Origin: Thiosulfatimonas sediminis
GTDB lineage: Bacteria; Pseudomonadota; Gammaproteobacteria; Thiomicrospirales; Thiomicrospiraceae
DNA length: 64,000 nt
Assembly: GCF_011398355.1 (NCBI RefSeq)
Contig: NZ_AP021889.1
Coordinates: forward strand, 1,488,001 to 1,552,000
Reading direction: 5' to 3'
Shown here: in pieces, positions 1-9,697 of the stretch
How positions within the stretch are numbered: the first letter of the stretch is position 1
Layout of the letters: each line of letters starts with the position of its first letter
The notes under the pieces: model-generated
The model's input: the letters and a program-made list of their open reading frames with translations, nothing else
Told to the model about the DNA's origin: nothing
Databases searched by the model: none
Translations under genes and position numbers: made by a program

Positions 1-248
1 GATGTAATGTCAACGCCTGCATAAATAATCGCACCCGCTTTAAACTCTACGGGTAATTGCTTTGCCAAAGCGGTAATTGCGTTGATGTCATCCAACGCCA
101 ACTTATCTCGCATAACGCCGTACGCAAGTGATCGGTAGATTGCTCCACTGTCCAGAAAATGAAAACCTGCTTGCTCAGCCAACCACTGCGCTAAAGTTCC
201 TTTACCAACCCCGCTCGGGCCGTCAATGGTAATCACTGTTGCCATCAT
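1..248 (-). CDS. cmk: Cytidylate kinase (CMP kinase), N-terminal part, cut by window edge
   Basis: The product phosphorylates CMP and dCMP to the diphosphates in pyrimidine nucleotide metabolism. Reverse translation from 248 gives MMATVITIDGPSGVGKGT, the P-loop typical of bacterial CMP kinases, and the frame stays open to base 1, so about 82 of the usual ~220 residues are present. The first ATG overlaps the aroA stop codon by one base (TAATG); a second ATG follows directly at 245, and either could be used. The overlap suggests translational coupling to aroA. Placement after aroA matches the pseudomonad order aroA-cmk-rpsA. Confidence 0.93.
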   Translation of the reverse strand, partial: MMATVITIDGPSGVGKGTLAQWLAEQAGFHFLDSGAIYRSLAYGVMRDKLALDDINAITALAKQLPVEFKAGAIIYAGVDIT

Positions 249-1585
249 TATGCCTCGACCGCAGAGATAACCATCCCTACTTGATTAATTAACGGTAAGA
301 AAGTTGGAAAAGACGTGTTCACATTGGCACAATCATCAATCACAATTGTATCAACTGCACGCAAACCCGCGATCGACATCGCCATTGAAATACGGTGATC
401 ATGGTGGCTTTGAATTGCGCTTCGTTGCACGCATTGGACACCACCGTTAATAATCATACCATCTGGGGTTGGTTGAGCATCTATTCCCACAGCCAATAAT
501 GCATCGGCCATTACCTGAATACGATCCGACTCTTTAACACGCAACTCTTCCGCTCCGGTTAATACGGTTTTTCCTTGTGCGGCAGATGCTGCGACAAACA
601 ATACAGGAAATTCATCAATCGCCAAGGCAACCAACTCTTCTGGAATTTCAATTCCTTTTAAAGGGGCATATTTAATATGCACATCCGCAACAGGCTCGCC
701 GCCGACTTCATGGAAATTCTCTAAAGTCAGATCTGCACCCATCAATTTTAGAATATCAATTACTCCAGTACGGGTTGGATTCATGCCAACGTGCTCAATC
801 ACTAAATCTGAGCCTTCAGAAATCGCCGCAGCGACCATAAAGAAAGCAGCCGAAGATATGTCAGACGGCACATCAATATGCATCCCAGTCAATTTACCGC
901 CGCCCTGCAGACAGGCACGAGTTTGCTGAGCATCGACCTTTTCGGAGTGCACTTCGTACCCGAAACCATTTAACATCCGTTCTGTGTGGTCACGAGTCGG
1001 TGCAGGCTCGAGCGCACAAGTTTTGCCGTCCGCGTAAAGCCCCGCCAAAAGTACGCAAGATTTGACTTGAGCACTGGCCATCGGTAAAACGTAATCAATT
1101 GCTTTCAGTGGCTCGCCAGACCCTCTGATAACCATTGGTAGAGTACCGCCTTCTTGGGTTTCTATGACCGCGCCCATGGCACTTAAAGGGTCGACAACAC
1201 GCTTCATTGGGCGCTTAGATAGCGACGCATCCCCGATCAAGGTCACATCAAAATCTTGACCGGCAATAATTCCAGCAAGAAGACGCGTTGAAGTACCTGA
1301 GTTGCCCATATCTAATGGTTTCTCTGGTTTTTTCAATCCTTTTAAACCGACACCGTGCACCGTCACTTGACCGTTTACAGGGCCTTCAATCTGAACGCCC
1401 ATGTCCCGAAAAGCATTTAAGGTTGCCAAAGCATCCGCGCCTTCTAAAAAACCGGTTACCGTTGTTGTTCCTTCCGCGATTGAACCCAGCATAATACTGC
1501 GATGTGAAATCGATTTATCACCCGGAACGCGCACTCGTCCTTGAATTTTTCCGCCCGGTTGGACATGAAATTGAATATTTGCCAT
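248..1585 (-). CDS. aroA: 3-phosphoshikimate 1-carboxyvinyltransferase (EPSP synthase)
   Basis: The enzyme joins shikimate-3-phosphate and phosphoenolpyruvate to make EPSP, the sixth step of the cytoplasmic shikimate pathway. The 445-residue protein has the expected two-domain EPSP synthase features: PGDKSISHR near residue 22, NSGTSTR near 95, and the LRVKESDR motif near residue 345. Length is normal. It lies 41 bases after tyrA and overlaps cmk by one base. In pseudomonads tyrA and aroA are fused into one protein; here they are separate but adjacent. I see no internal damage or unusual codon use. Confidence 0.97.
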   Translation of the reverse strand: MANIQFHVQPGGKIQGRVRVPGDKSISHRSIMLGSIAEGTTTVTGFLEGADALATLNAFRDMGVQIEGPVNGQVTVHGVGLKGLKKPEKPLDMGNSGTSTRLLAGIIAGQDFDVTLIGDASLSKRPMKRVVDPLSAMGAVIETQEGGTLPMVIRGSGEPLKAIDYVLPMASAQVKSCVLLAGLYADGKTCALEPAPTRDHTERMLNGFGYEVHSEKVDAQQTRACLQGGGKLTGMHIDVPSDISSAAFFMVAAAISEGSDLVIEHVGMNPTRTGVIDILKLMGADLTLENFHEVGGEPVADVHIKYAPLKGIEIPEELVALAIDEFPVLFVAASAAQGKTVLTGAEELRVKESDRIQVMADALLAVGIDAQPTPDGMIINGGVQCVQRSAIQSHHDHRISMAMSIAGLRAVDTIVIDDCANVNTSFPTFLPLINQVGMVISAVEA

Positions 1586-1626
1586 GTTTATCTGTCTCTA
1601 CTAAATTCTAATGTCTAAATTCGCGG

Positions 1627-2496
1627 TTAGCGCTTAACGATATGCTCATCGCGCGCGGCTTTCGCGGTGGCAAACAGTGTGTATAAAGCTTCACTGTCTT
1701 GCTGTTCTACCAAAGGAATCATCTGGTCAAGGTAGTTACGATACTCAGTCAGCCATTTACTGATTGCCACACTATTAGCAACGGAAATATCGCGCCACAT
1801 TGTTGGGTCGCTGGACGCAATGCGACTGAAATCACGAAAGCCTCCCGCTGTGTACTTAAACACATTGCCTAATTCAGGATGTTCGTTAAGCAACTCTACT
1901 AGAGCAAAGGCTAACAGATGCGGTAAGTGAGATGTTGCTGCGAATACCTCATCATGAAAACTGGCTGACATGATCTCCACTTTGGCACCCAGCGCCTGCC
2001 AAAGCGCTTTAACTTGTAGCACAGCAGCATCGGAACTTTTCTCGGTCGGCGTAATAATGACACGATGATCAACATACAAAGTTTCATCAGCCGCCAATAC
2101 ACCGCTTTGCTCTTTACCAGCAATCGGATGCGCCGGAACGAAATTTTCCGGCAGAGAGCCGAACACTGTTGTCGCAGCTTCAATGACGCTCTGCTTTGCC
2201 GAGCCAGCATCGGTAATAATGGTATGTTCTTCCAAGTAAGGTTGAATCATTTCCAGCACCGATTGCATTGCACCCAGTGGAACCGCCAGTAGCACTAGAT
2301 CACACCCTTGCATGGCGCTTTTTGCGTCAAGGCTGAAGCTATCAATGACATTCAGCTGAACAGCCAACTCCAAATTATCCTGGTTATGCCCAAAACCATG
2401 TACTTGCTGCGCCAAACCAAGTTGTTTGATGCCTTTAGCAAAAGAACCACCAATCAAGCCAACACCGATAACGGTAATTTTATTTAAGCAATTCAT
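1627..2496 (-). CDS. tyrA: Prephenate dehydrogenase (tyrosine branch)
   Basis: It oxidatively decarboxylates prephenate to 4-hydroxyphenylpyruvate using NAD(P)+, the tyrosine branch. The 289-residue protein starts with a Rossmann motif (GVGLIGGSFAKG, about residues 11-22) and carries the HPIAG motif (about residue 123) with the catalytic histidine, followed by the helical dimer domain. It is a stand-alone dehydrogenase with no chorismate mutase domain and no ACT domain, so it lacks an obvious built-in tyrosine sensor. It starts 4 bases after the hisC stop, consistent with one transcript. Confidence 0.95.
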   Translation of the reverse strand: MNCLNKITVIGVGLIGGSFAKGIKQLGLAQQVHGFGHNQDNLELAVQLNVIDSFSLDAKSAMQGCDLVLLAVPLGAMQSVLEMIQPYLEEHTIITDAGSAKQSVIEAATTVFGSLPENFVPAHPIAGKEQSGVLAADETLYVDHRVIITPTEKSSDAAVLQVKALWQALGAKVEIMSASFHDEVFAATSHLPHLLAFALVELLNEHPELGNVFKYTAGGFRDFSRIASSDPTMWRDISVANSVAISKWLTEYRNYLDQMIPLVEQQDSEALYTLFATAKAARDEHIVKR

Positions 2497-2500
2497 CAGG

Positions 2501-3619
2501 TTACAAAACTTTATTCAAAGCGCCCATGAAATGATTATTTTCATGGTTATTGCCAATTGAGACACGCAAATATTCGGTCATTCCATAATTGGCTAGAGGA
2601 CGTACGATGACCCCTTCGCGCAACAATTTTTCGTAAATTTCCAAAGCGTTCTCACCAAATTTAATGGTAATAAAATTCGCAAACGAAGGAATCACTTCCA
2701 ACCCTTTCGCCTCAACGGCATTGCGTACTTGCATCATGCCTTGATCATTCGTACGCAGCGTTTTGGTGACAAACTGCGGATCACTTAACGCGGTAATCGC
2801 CGCGACTTGTGCATAAGCATTCACACTAAAAGGCATGCGTAACCGGTTGATATAGGAGATGTTTTCTGCACAACCCAACATATAGCCAATGCGCAAGGAA
2901 GCAAGACCGTACGCTTTAGAGAAGGTGCGCGAAACCAGTAGGTTTGGATAGGCGTTTATATAGTCGACACCATTTGGGTAGCTGCCATCATTACAGGCAT
3001 GCTCAGCATACTCTAAATACGCCTCATCCAAGACAACGAGAACATTGCTCGGCACTTGGCTAATAAACGCTTCCCAATCATCACGACGAAATAGCGTACC
3101 AGTAGGATTATTTGGATTTGCCACATAAATCAATTTGGTTTTGGCGGTTATCGCCGCTAACATTGCCGGCAAGTCATGGCCGAAATTTTTTGCCGGCACT
3201 TCCACTGCAGTAGCACCAACAATTTGTGCTGAAATTGGATAAACCGCAAACCCGTACTGCGAATACATAACTTCATCATCTGGGCCGGCAAACACACGAG
3301 CAACCAACTCCAGCAACTCATTTGAACCATTACCAATGGTGATTTGGTTCATGTCAACTTGCAAAAATGCCGCCAATTTCTCACGTAGATTATGCCCACT
3401 ACCATCAGGATAGCGCGACATATTGGCCGCAAAATTATGCAATGCGGTGGCCACTTTCAGACTCGACCCTAAAGGATTTTCGTTGGAAGCCATCTTTGAA
3501 ACATAACTGACTTTATATTCACGCTTCAATTCATCTATCGGCTTACCTGCCACATAGGGATTTACTTTTTTAACTGCGGGTTGAACCAAGTCATAAAAAT
3601 TTGTAGAAGAGTCACTCAT
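2501..3619 (-). CDS. hisC: Histidinol-phosphate / aromatic aminotransferase
   Basis: This PLP-dependent class I/II aminotransferase of the HisC family is placed between pheA and tyrA, as in pseudomonads (the hisC2 position). The context suggests it may transaminate phenylpyruvate and 4-hydroxyphenylpyruvate in addition to, or instead of, imidazole-acetol phosphate. The sequence shows NPNNPTGT, the DEAYLEYA aspartate region and the PLP lysine motif SRTFSKAYGLA. I start it at the ATG of 3619 (372 residues, preceded by GGATTGGCT); the longer frame begins with TTG at 3625. Substrate preference cannot be decided from sequence alone. Confidence 0.92.
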   Translation of the reverse strand: MSDSSTNFYDLVQPAVKKVNPYVAGKPIDELKREYKVSYVSKMASNENPLGSSLKVATALHNFAANMSRYPDGSGHNLREKLAAFLQVDMNQITIGNGSNELLELVARVFAGPDDEVMYSQYGFAVYPISAQIVGATAVEVPAKNFGHDLPAMLAAITAKTKLIYVANPNNPTGTLFRRDDWEAFISQVPSNVLVVLDEAYLEYAEHACNDGSYPNGVDYINAYPNLLVSRTFSKAYGLASLRIGYMLGCAENISYINRLRMPFSVNAYAQVAAITALSDPQFVTKTLRTNDQGMMQVRNAVEAKGLEVIPSFANFITIKFGENALEIYEKLLREGVIVRPLANYGMTEYLRVSIGNNHENNHFMGALNKVL

Positions 3620-3659
3620 AGCCAATCCAAAAATTTATTATTGTTGTATTTATATGCAT

Positions 3660-4772
3660 TTATAACGGCGAAATTGGAAACGATCCGAGGACCTTTAAAA
3701 ATTGCGCGTGCTGACGAACATCGTCTAAGGCCTTCGCTAAATCCTCATCATCCTGGTGACCAAGTACATCAATAAAAAAGACATAATCCCAATTTTTACT
3801 TTTTGATGGCCGCGAAATAATGCGTGTCATATTTAAGCCACGCGCAGCGAATGCCTGCAAAGTGTCCAGTAACGCGCCCGCCTGATTTTTAATCGACAAG
3901 ACAAGAGCGGTTTTATCTTCACCGCTTGGAGCCACTGCTTCTCGACCCAGAACCCAGAATCGCGTACTGTTTTCTTTCGAATCAGAAATGTGGTATTCCA
4001 GTATAGGCAGCTGATACAAATCCGCCGCTTGTTCAGAGGCAATCGCCGCCAAACTCGAATCATTCTGTGCCATTTTCGCGGCTGCGGCATTTGAACTCAC
4101 CGCTTCTAATTGCGCCATCGGCAAATTATTTTTTAACCATTGACGACACTGCCCAAGCGCTTGCTGATGCGCCAAGACCTTTTTAATCTGCTCACCGCCT
4201 TGAGCGTGAGTTAATAAACAGTGGTCAACCGCCAACTCAAGTTCACCAGAAACCTGCAAATCGCATTTCAAAAGTTCATCTTGGGTCGATTTAACTTCGC
4301 CCTCGGTAGAATTTTCAACCGGCACAATACCATAATTAGCATCGCCATTTTGCACCGCCGCAAACACTGCTTCAATACTCGAAACCGCAATTGGGTGTGC
4401 TGAAGTACCAAACTGCTTAATCACACTGGAATGCGAATAACTGCCTTCTGGCCCTAGATAAGCCACACTAATCGGTTGCTCTAACGCCAGACAAGTCGAC
4501 ATGATTTCACGGAACAGTTTAGCCATTTCTTTGTCTGGCAAAATCGAGGTATTTCGCTCTTTTACCGCACGCAACACTTGCGCTTCACGCTCTGGGCGGT
4601 AAAACACCGCTTCAACCTTGCCGCCTTGGGTTTTTATGTCTGCCACTTTTTGCGCACAGGCTGCGCGCTGACCAATTAATGCTTGAATCTGTTGATCGAT
4701 GGCGTCAATTTGATTACGGATTTCAGTCAGTTGCGCTTGTTCGATTGCGCTTGGAGAAGTTTCTTCGCTCAT
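3660..4772 (-). CDS. pheA: Bifunctional chorismate mutase / prephenate dehydratase
   Basis: It converts chorismate to prephenate and then to phenylpyruvate. The 370-residue protein has an AroQ chorismate mutase domain (about 10-95), a prephenate dehydratase domain (about 98-275, with GPEGSYSHSS and the NSTRFWVLG motif) and a C-terminal ACT domain (about 285-365). In the ACT domain the glycine-containing GALL motif is present, but the usual ESRP motif for phenylalanine binding reads ISRP here. That may change feedback inhibition. It is the first gene after the serC terminator, so it probably starts the pheA-hisC-tyrA-aroA-cmk transcript. Confidence 0.95.
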   Translation of the reverse strand: MSEETSPSAIEQAQLTEIRNQIDAIDQQIQALIGQRAACAQKVADIKTQGGKVEAVFYRPEREAQVLRAVKERNTSILPDKEMAKLFREIMSTCLALEQPISVAYLGPEGSYSHSSVIKQFGTSAHPIAVSSIEAVFAAVQNGDANYGIVPVENSTEGEVKSTQDELLKCDLQVSGELELAVDHCLLTHAQGGEQIKKVLAHQQALGQCRQWLKNNLPMAQLEAVSSNAAAAKMAQNDSSLAAIASEQAADLYQLPILEYHISDSKENSTRFWVLGREAVAPSGEDKTALVLSIKNQAGALLDTLQAFAARGLNMTRIISRPSKSKNWDYVFFIDVLGHQDDEDLAKALDDVRQHAQFLKVLGSFPISPL

Positions 4773-4831
4773 AATGCTTAAGTTAGCTTTCAGTCTCAGT
4801 GTCGAGGATTCAACAATATGGGTTTTAAGAC

Positions 4832-4858
4832 AAAAAAGCGAGTATCACCTCGCCTTTT
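4832..4858 (-). terminator. Intrinsic terminator after serC
   Basis: On the minus strand a GCGAG/CTCGC stem with flanking A:T pairs and a 6-base loop is followed by six T residues. It sits 10 bases past the serC stop codon and separates gyrA/serC transcription from the pheA operon. Confidence 0.85.
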
Positions 4859-4867
4859 ACACCTTGT

Positions 4868-5959
4868 TTACTGCGGATTTTTCTCAGCAAAAGCGCGCAT
4901 GAAAGCAATCAATGCATCAACACCCTCTTCAGGCATCGCATTGTAAATACTGGCACGCATTCCACCAAACGCTTTATGGCCTTTTAAGCTCAACAAGCCC
5001 GCCATTTTTGCTTCTGCCAAAAAAGCCGAATTTAGCGTTTCGCTTGGAAGCATAAAAGTGACGTTCATCCACGAGCGTTGATCCAATGCAATGGTATTGC
5101 GGTAATATCCAGACTGGTCAATGTAGTGATACAAATTTTGAGCCTTACGCTGATTAATTGCAGCGATTGCGCTAATCCCACCCAACGACTTCAACCACGC
5201 AAATACTTCGCCGGCCAGATACCAGGCCCAAGTATTTGGCGTATTGAACATGGATTCATTATTAGCGTAAACATCCCAATTCATCAGTTTTGGACAATCA
5301 CTACGCGCTTGACCTAACAGGTCTTCGCGAACAATCAAAATAGCCAAACCAGCTGGACCGATGTTCTTCTGCGCACCTGCATAAATCATGGCGTATTTAG
5401 AAACATCAATTTCACGACATAAAATATTGGACGACATGTCTGCAATCACAGGCTTACCTTGTGCGAAAATCACATCCAACATCGGTTCTTTAAATTCCAA
5501 ACCAGTAATGGTTTCGTTCGAACAGATATGGATATATTTTGCATCCGCACTGAATTTCCATTGGCTTGCATCCGGAATCTCTGTCGGGTTTTCACCACCA
5601 CCGGCAACCACATTTACATTCACATAACGTTTCGCTTCGGCAATCGCCTTACTGGACCAGACCCCTGTATCAAAATAATCAACGGTATCACCCGCTTGGG
5701 TCAAATTTAGCGGAATGGCCGAAAACTGCAAGGAAGCCCCACCATGAACAAATAGAACGTGGTAATTTTGAGGAATCGCCATCACTTCACGCAAATCGTT
5801 TTCCATCTGCTTGGCGAGAGCCATGAATTCTGGGCTACGGTGACTCATCTCCATCACCGACATACTGGTGCCATTCCAATCAAGAAACTCGGTTTGCGCC
5901 TTACGCATCACCGCTTCTGGTAACATCGCCGGACCGGCGCTAAAGTTAAATGATCTCAT
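4868..5959 (-). CDS. serC: Phosphoserine aminotransferase
   Basis: It makes phosphoserine from 3-phosphohydroxypyruvate (serine synthesis) and also serves pyridoxal phosphate synthesis. The protein begins MRSFNFSAGPAMLP, the typical SerC start, and has the PLP lysine in GAQKNIGPAG. With the ATG at 5959 it is 363 residues, the normal family length. An in-frame ATG three codons upstream (5968) and a longer frame are possible, but the family N-terminus favours 5959. It lies 75 bases downstream of gyrA and is followed at once by a strong terminator. Confidence 0.95.
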   Translation of the reverse strand: MRSFNFSAGPAMLPEAVMRKAQTEFLDWNGTSMSVMEMSHRSPEFMALAKQMENDLREVMAIPQNYHVLFVHGGASLQFSAIPLNLTQAGDTVDYFDTGVWSSKAIAEAKRYVNVNVVAGGGENPTEIPDASQWKFSADAKYIHICSNETITGLEFKEPMLDVIFAQGKPVIADMSSNILCREIDVSKYAMIYAGAQKNIGPAGLAILIVREDLLGQARSDCPKLMNWDVYANNESMFNTPNTWAWYLAGEVFAWLKSLGGISAIAAINQRKAQNLYHYIDQSGYYRNTIALDQRSWMNVTFMLPSETLNSAFLAEAKMAGLLSLKGHKAFGGMRASIYNAMPEEGVDALIAFMRAFAEKNPQ

Positions 5960-6034
5960 CTTTTCCATTATCCTTTTGACCAAACACTCACGCATTTGGT
6001 CATCACAAAAACAGCGTTTGGATTACGTTAAATT

Positions 6035-8677
6035 TTACGCTTGTGGCTCTTCAGGCGGCACAGCCAATTCATCAGAATCGTTTTGAGTTACTGCGCTGAC
6101 ATCTTGATCTTGCATTGGATTTTCAATATCTTCTAACAATTCATCATCGCTATCATCGACATCCACCACGGCAATATCAACCACCTTTTCACCCTTGCCA
6201 ACATTAATTAACTTAACACCTTGGGTGTTGCGCCCGACAATCGATATTTCATTAACGCGGGTACGTACCAAAGTGCCTTTATTGGTAATCAAGACAATTT
6301 CCTGCTCAGGTTGCACTGCAACCGATTTAACCACCATGCCATTTCGATCACTGGTCTTAATGGAAATCACCCCTTGACCACCACGATTAATGGTCGAGTA
6401 ATCATCAATCGGTGTACATTTACCAAAACCATTTTCAGTCGCAGTCAAAATCAAGGTATCTGGCTTAGCTACCTGCATACTAATGACTTTATGTGATTCC
6501 GCTAGTTTCATACCGCGCACACCACGCGCGGTACGCCCCATCACACGAACATCATTTTCGTCAAAACGAATCGCTTTACCAATGTCGCTAAAGAGCATAA
6601 TTTCTTGCTGACCATTGGTGAGTGCGGTACCGACCAACTCGTCGTCATCAAGTAAATCAACCGCAATTATCCCATTGGCGCGCGGGCGTGAGAAGTCTTG
6701 CAGAGCAACGCGTTTTACCACCGCATTTTTGGTTGCCATGAACACCACGCGTTCTTCGTCAAATTCATCAACTGGCAGTACCGACGTAATCACTTCACCC
6801 TCTTCTAGCGGTAAAACATTGATAATCGGTTTACCTCGACTACCTCGGCTCGCCAGTGGCAGCTGCCAAGTTTTTTGCCAATATAATTTGCCACGATTAG
6901 AGAAACACAACAGCATATCGTGTGTACTTGCGACAAACAGTTGACCAACTTGATCTTCTTCTTTCATCGCAGTCGCTGATTTACCACGACCACCACGACG
7001 CTGAGCTCGATAATCACTTAACGGCTGAGTTTTAATATAACCGTCTTGCGAAATCGTTACTATTCGATCTTCTACCGCAATTAAATCCTCAGCGTCCAAA
7101 TCTTGATATGAGTGGTCAATCTCTGTTCGACGCGAATCGCCAAAGGTTTCCACTATTTCAACTAACTCGGCTTTAACAACTTCAGTCAAACGATCCGGAT
7201 TACGCAAGATTTCTAGGTATTCTGCAATTTTCTCAAGAAGTGCACGGTACTCTTCCAGAATCTTATCTTGCTCTAGACCTGTCAAACGATGCAAACGCAT
7301 TTCCAGAATCGCTTGCGCTTGTACCGGCGACAGCTTGTAGATTGAGCCTTCAGCACCAAAACCTTCTGGTAAATCTTCAGGGCGAACATCGGCCATTTCA
7401 ACGCGGTCTAGCATATCGATTACCGAACCGATAGGCCAATCACGTTCCAACATGCGCTCACGCGCAACCGCCGGACTCGGAGATGCCTTTATCAATTCAA
7501 TCATTTCATCAATATTTGCTAGAGCAACCGCCAAGCCTTCTAAAACATGCGCTTTTTCGCGCGCGCGACGCAGTTCATAAATGGTACGACGTGTAACCAC
7601 TTCACGGCGATGACGCACAAAGGCTTCAACGATTTGTTTAAGGTTCAGCAATTTTGGCTGACCATCAATCAAAGCCACCATGTTCACGCCAAAAACCGTC
7701 TGCATCGTGGTCTGCTTATACAGATTATTAATGACGACTTCTGGTACTTCACCACGGCGCAACTCAATAACAATGCGCATGCCATCTTTATCCGACTCGT
7801 CACGCAGTCCAGTAATGCCTTCAATCTTTTTCTCTTTGACCAGTTCTGCAATACGTTCAATCAGCTTGGCTTTATTGACTTGGTAAGGAATTTCATTGAC
7901 GATAATTTGCGATTTGCCGCTTTTGTCCGTTTCGATATCGGTTTTAGCGCGAATTTGTACGCGCCCACGGCCGGTTTCATAGGCTTGACGAATTCCAGCG
8001 CTGCCGTTAATGATGCCGTAAGTTGGGAAATCTGGCCCTGGTAAATACGCCATCAAACCATCAATATCAATGTGTGGATTTTCAATATAAGCAAGACAAG
8101 CATTGACCGTTTCAGTCAAGTTATGTGGCGGAATATTGGTCGCCATACCGACCGCAATACCAGAGGACCCATTTACTAATAAGTTCGGTACACGGGTTGG
8201 CAAAACATTTGGCTCGGATTCTGAACCGTCATAGTTTTCCGAGAAATTAACTGTTTCTTTATCCAAATCAGCCAGGAGCTGATGGGCAATCTTAGACATT
8301 CGAATTTCGGTATAACGCATCGCTGCAGGCGAGTCACCATCAACCGAGCCGAAGTTACCTTGTCCATCAACCAACATATAACGCAGAGAAAATGGTTGCG
8401 CCATACGTACAATCGTGTCGTAGACTGCCGTATCGCCATGCGGGTGATACTTACCGATCACATCACCGACAATACGTGCCGATTTTTTATACGGTTTGTT
8501 AAAGTCATTCTTCAGCTCGTTCATCGCATAAAGCACGCGACGATGTACCGGCTTTAAGCCATCGCGCACATCAGGCAAGGCTCGCCCAACGATAACACTC
8601 ATGGCATAACTTAAATAGGACTGCTCCATCTCATCTTCGAGGGCAATCGGGATAATTTCTCGTGCAAAATCCGCCAT
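6035..8677 (-). CDS. gyrA: DNA gyrase subunit A
   Basis: This is the breakage-reunion subunit of gyrase, which introduces negative supercoils with GyrB. The 880-residue protein has the N-terminal [13 protein letters not shown] region, the quinolone-resistance region [11 protein letters not shown] (Thr at the position of E. coli Ser83, Asp at 87), the catalytic tyrosine region, six beta-pinwheel blades, and the GyrA-box QRRGGRG near residue 560. The C-terminus ends in an acidic, low-complexity tail ([16 protein letters not shown]), as in many gyrases. The order gyrA-serC-pheA matches pseudomonads. Confidence 0.98.
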   Translation of the reverse strand: MADFAREIIPIALEDEMEQSYLSYAMSVIVGRALPDVRDGLKPVHRRVLYAMNELKNDFNKPYKKSARIVGDVIGKYHPHGDTAVYDTIVRMAQPFSLRYMLVDGQGNFGSVDGDSPAAMRYTEIRMSKIAHQLLADLDKETVNFSENYDGSESEPNVLPTRVPNLLVNGSSGIAVGMATNIPPHNLTETVNACLAYIENPHIDIDGLMAYLPGPDFPTYGIINGSAGIRQAYETGRGRVQIRAKTDIETDKSGKSQIIVNEIPYQVNKAKLIERIAELVKEKKIEGITGLRDESDKDGMRIVIELRRGEVPEVVINNLYKQTTMQTVFGVNMVALIDGQPKLLNLKQIVEAFVRHRREVVTRRTIYELRRAREKAHVLEGLAVALANIDEMIELIKASPSPAVARERMLERDWPIGSVIDMLDRVEMADVRPEDLPEGFGAEGSIYKLSPVQAQAILEMRLHRLTGLEQDKILEEYRALLEKIAEYLEILRNPDRLTEVVKAELVEIVETFGDSRRTEIDHSYQDLDAEDLIAVEDRIVTISQDGYIKTQPLSDYRAQRRGGRGKSATAMKEEDQVGQLFVASTHDMLLCFSNRGKLYWQKTWQLPLASRGSRGKPIINVLPLEEGEVITSVLPVDEFDEERVVFMATKNAVVKRVALQDFSRPRANGIIAVDLLDDDELVGTALTNGQQEIMLFSDIGKAIRFDENDVRVMGRTARGVRGMKLAESHKVISMQVAKPDTLILTATENGFGKCTPIDDYSTINRGGQGVISIKTSDRNGMVVKSVAVQPEQEIVLITNKGTLVRTRVNEISIVGRNTQGVKLINVGKGEKVVDIAVVDVDDSDDELLEDIENPMQDQDVSAVTQNDSDELAVPPEEPQA

Positions 8678-8717
8678 TCGCTAAATCACTTTATTTTCAG
8701 AAATAAATGAATTGGGA

Positions 8718-8723
8718 ATTATA
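8718..8723 (-). promoter_or_regulatory. Candidate gyrA -10 element
   Basis: A perfect TATAAT on the minus strand lies 40 bases upstream of the gyrA start. The matching -35 position (TCGCTT at 17 bases) is weak, so only the -10 is well supported. Confidence 0.5.
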
Positions 8724-8873
8724 GCGGTATTCACGCCGTAAAGCGACGATTTTAGGGTTAAAATTTAAGAGTCGTCCCCTTGTCGAAATTTAAAAAAAAG
8801 CGCGTAGTGCGCCTTATTTTTGCTCTCAAACGGTTTTTACCGATTTATTCGCTTATTTTTAACGCTCAAGCGG

Positions 8874-8879
8874 TATAAT
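8874..8879 (+). promoter_or_regulatory. Candidate ubiG -10 element
   Basis: A perfect TATAAT lies 70 bases upstream of ubiG, with a poor -35. It is divergent from the gyrA -10. Between the two, around 8793-8816, is a short GCGC hairpin beside an A/T run whose role is unclear. Confidence 0.5.
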
Positions 8880-8949
8880 CTGGTCAAATTTTCAGTACAG
8901 CCATCCTTTTTAGGATAATTTTATCGAAATAAGTAGGTTAATTTTTAGC

Positions 8950-9693
8950 ATGACGCCCGACCACACTCATCCGCAAAGTCACTCTACACCCGATAGCAAC
9001 CTCAATGCGGATCCTCAAGAGCTGGCAAACTTTAACCGTCTTTCCAGTACTTGGTGGGATCAGCAAGGTGAATTTGCCGCACTGCATAAAATCAATCCTT
9101 TTCGCCTAGAGTTTATTCAACGCTGGCAACCAATAACCGAGCAATCTATTTTGGATATCGGTTGCGGTGGCGGTATCTTAGCTGAATCCTTGGCTCGCCT
9201 CGGTGCGCAAGTCACTGGTATCGACCTTGCTCAAGAAGTATTGAGCGTGGCACGCCTTCACGCCCTTGACCAAGAAGTCAGCGTCAATTATCAAAAAATC
9301 AGTGCCGAAGATTACGCACAGCAAAATGCAGGGCAACACGACCTTATCACCTGCATGGAGATGCTAGAACACGTCCCAGACCCTCAAGCGATTATCCAGG
9401 CAGCGGCCGATGCGGTCAAACCCGGCGGATGGGTGTTCTTCTCTACCCTAAACCGTAATTATAAGGCCTATTTATTGGCGATTTTTGCTGCTGAAAAAGT
9501 GCTTAATTTGGTACCAAACGGTACTCATACTTATCATAAATTCATTACTCCAGCAGAGATGGACGCCATGGCAAGAAAAGCGGGGTTGTTTTTACGCGAC
9601 AGCGCGGGAATTGAGTTTAACCCGCTATTAAACCGTTATGGTTTAAACGATAAACTTGATATCAACTATTTACTCGCATACCAAAAAGGATAG
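8950..9693 (+). CDS. ubiG: Ubiquinone biosynthesis O-methyltransferase
   Basis: UbiG carries out both O-methylations of the ubiquinone pathway using S-adenosylmethionine. The 247-residue protein has the class I methyltransferase motif LDIGCGGGILAESLARLG (about residues 65-82) and the EMLEHVPDP motif of the UbiG family. Length is typical. It is the first gene of a plus-strand trio, ubiG-mupP-yciK, with only 4 bases to the next gene. Confidence 0.96.
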   Translation: MTPDHTHPQSHSTPDSNLNADPQELANFNRLSSTWWDQQGEFAALHKINPFRLEFIQRWQPITEQSILDIGCGGGILAESLARLGAQVTGIDLAQEVLSVARLHALDQEVSVNYQKISAEDYAQQNAGQHDLITCMEMLEHVPDPQAIIQAAADAVKPGGWVFFSTLNRNYKAYLLAIFAAEKVLNLVPNGTHTYHKFITPAEMDAMARKAGLFLRDSAGIEFNPLLNRYGLNDKLDINYLLAYQKG

Positions 9694-9697
9694 CGTC

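Noticed and set aside
7547-8044. 165-residue open frame antisense to gyrA
   Set aside because: Lies wholly inside gyrA on the other strand, with no ribosome site and composition expected of a shadow frame.
6035-8677. Quinolone-resistance mutation in gyrA (Thr instead of Ser at the 83-equivalent)
   Set aside because: Thr is the natural residue in many gammaproteobacteria including Pseudomonas, so it is not evidence of selection.
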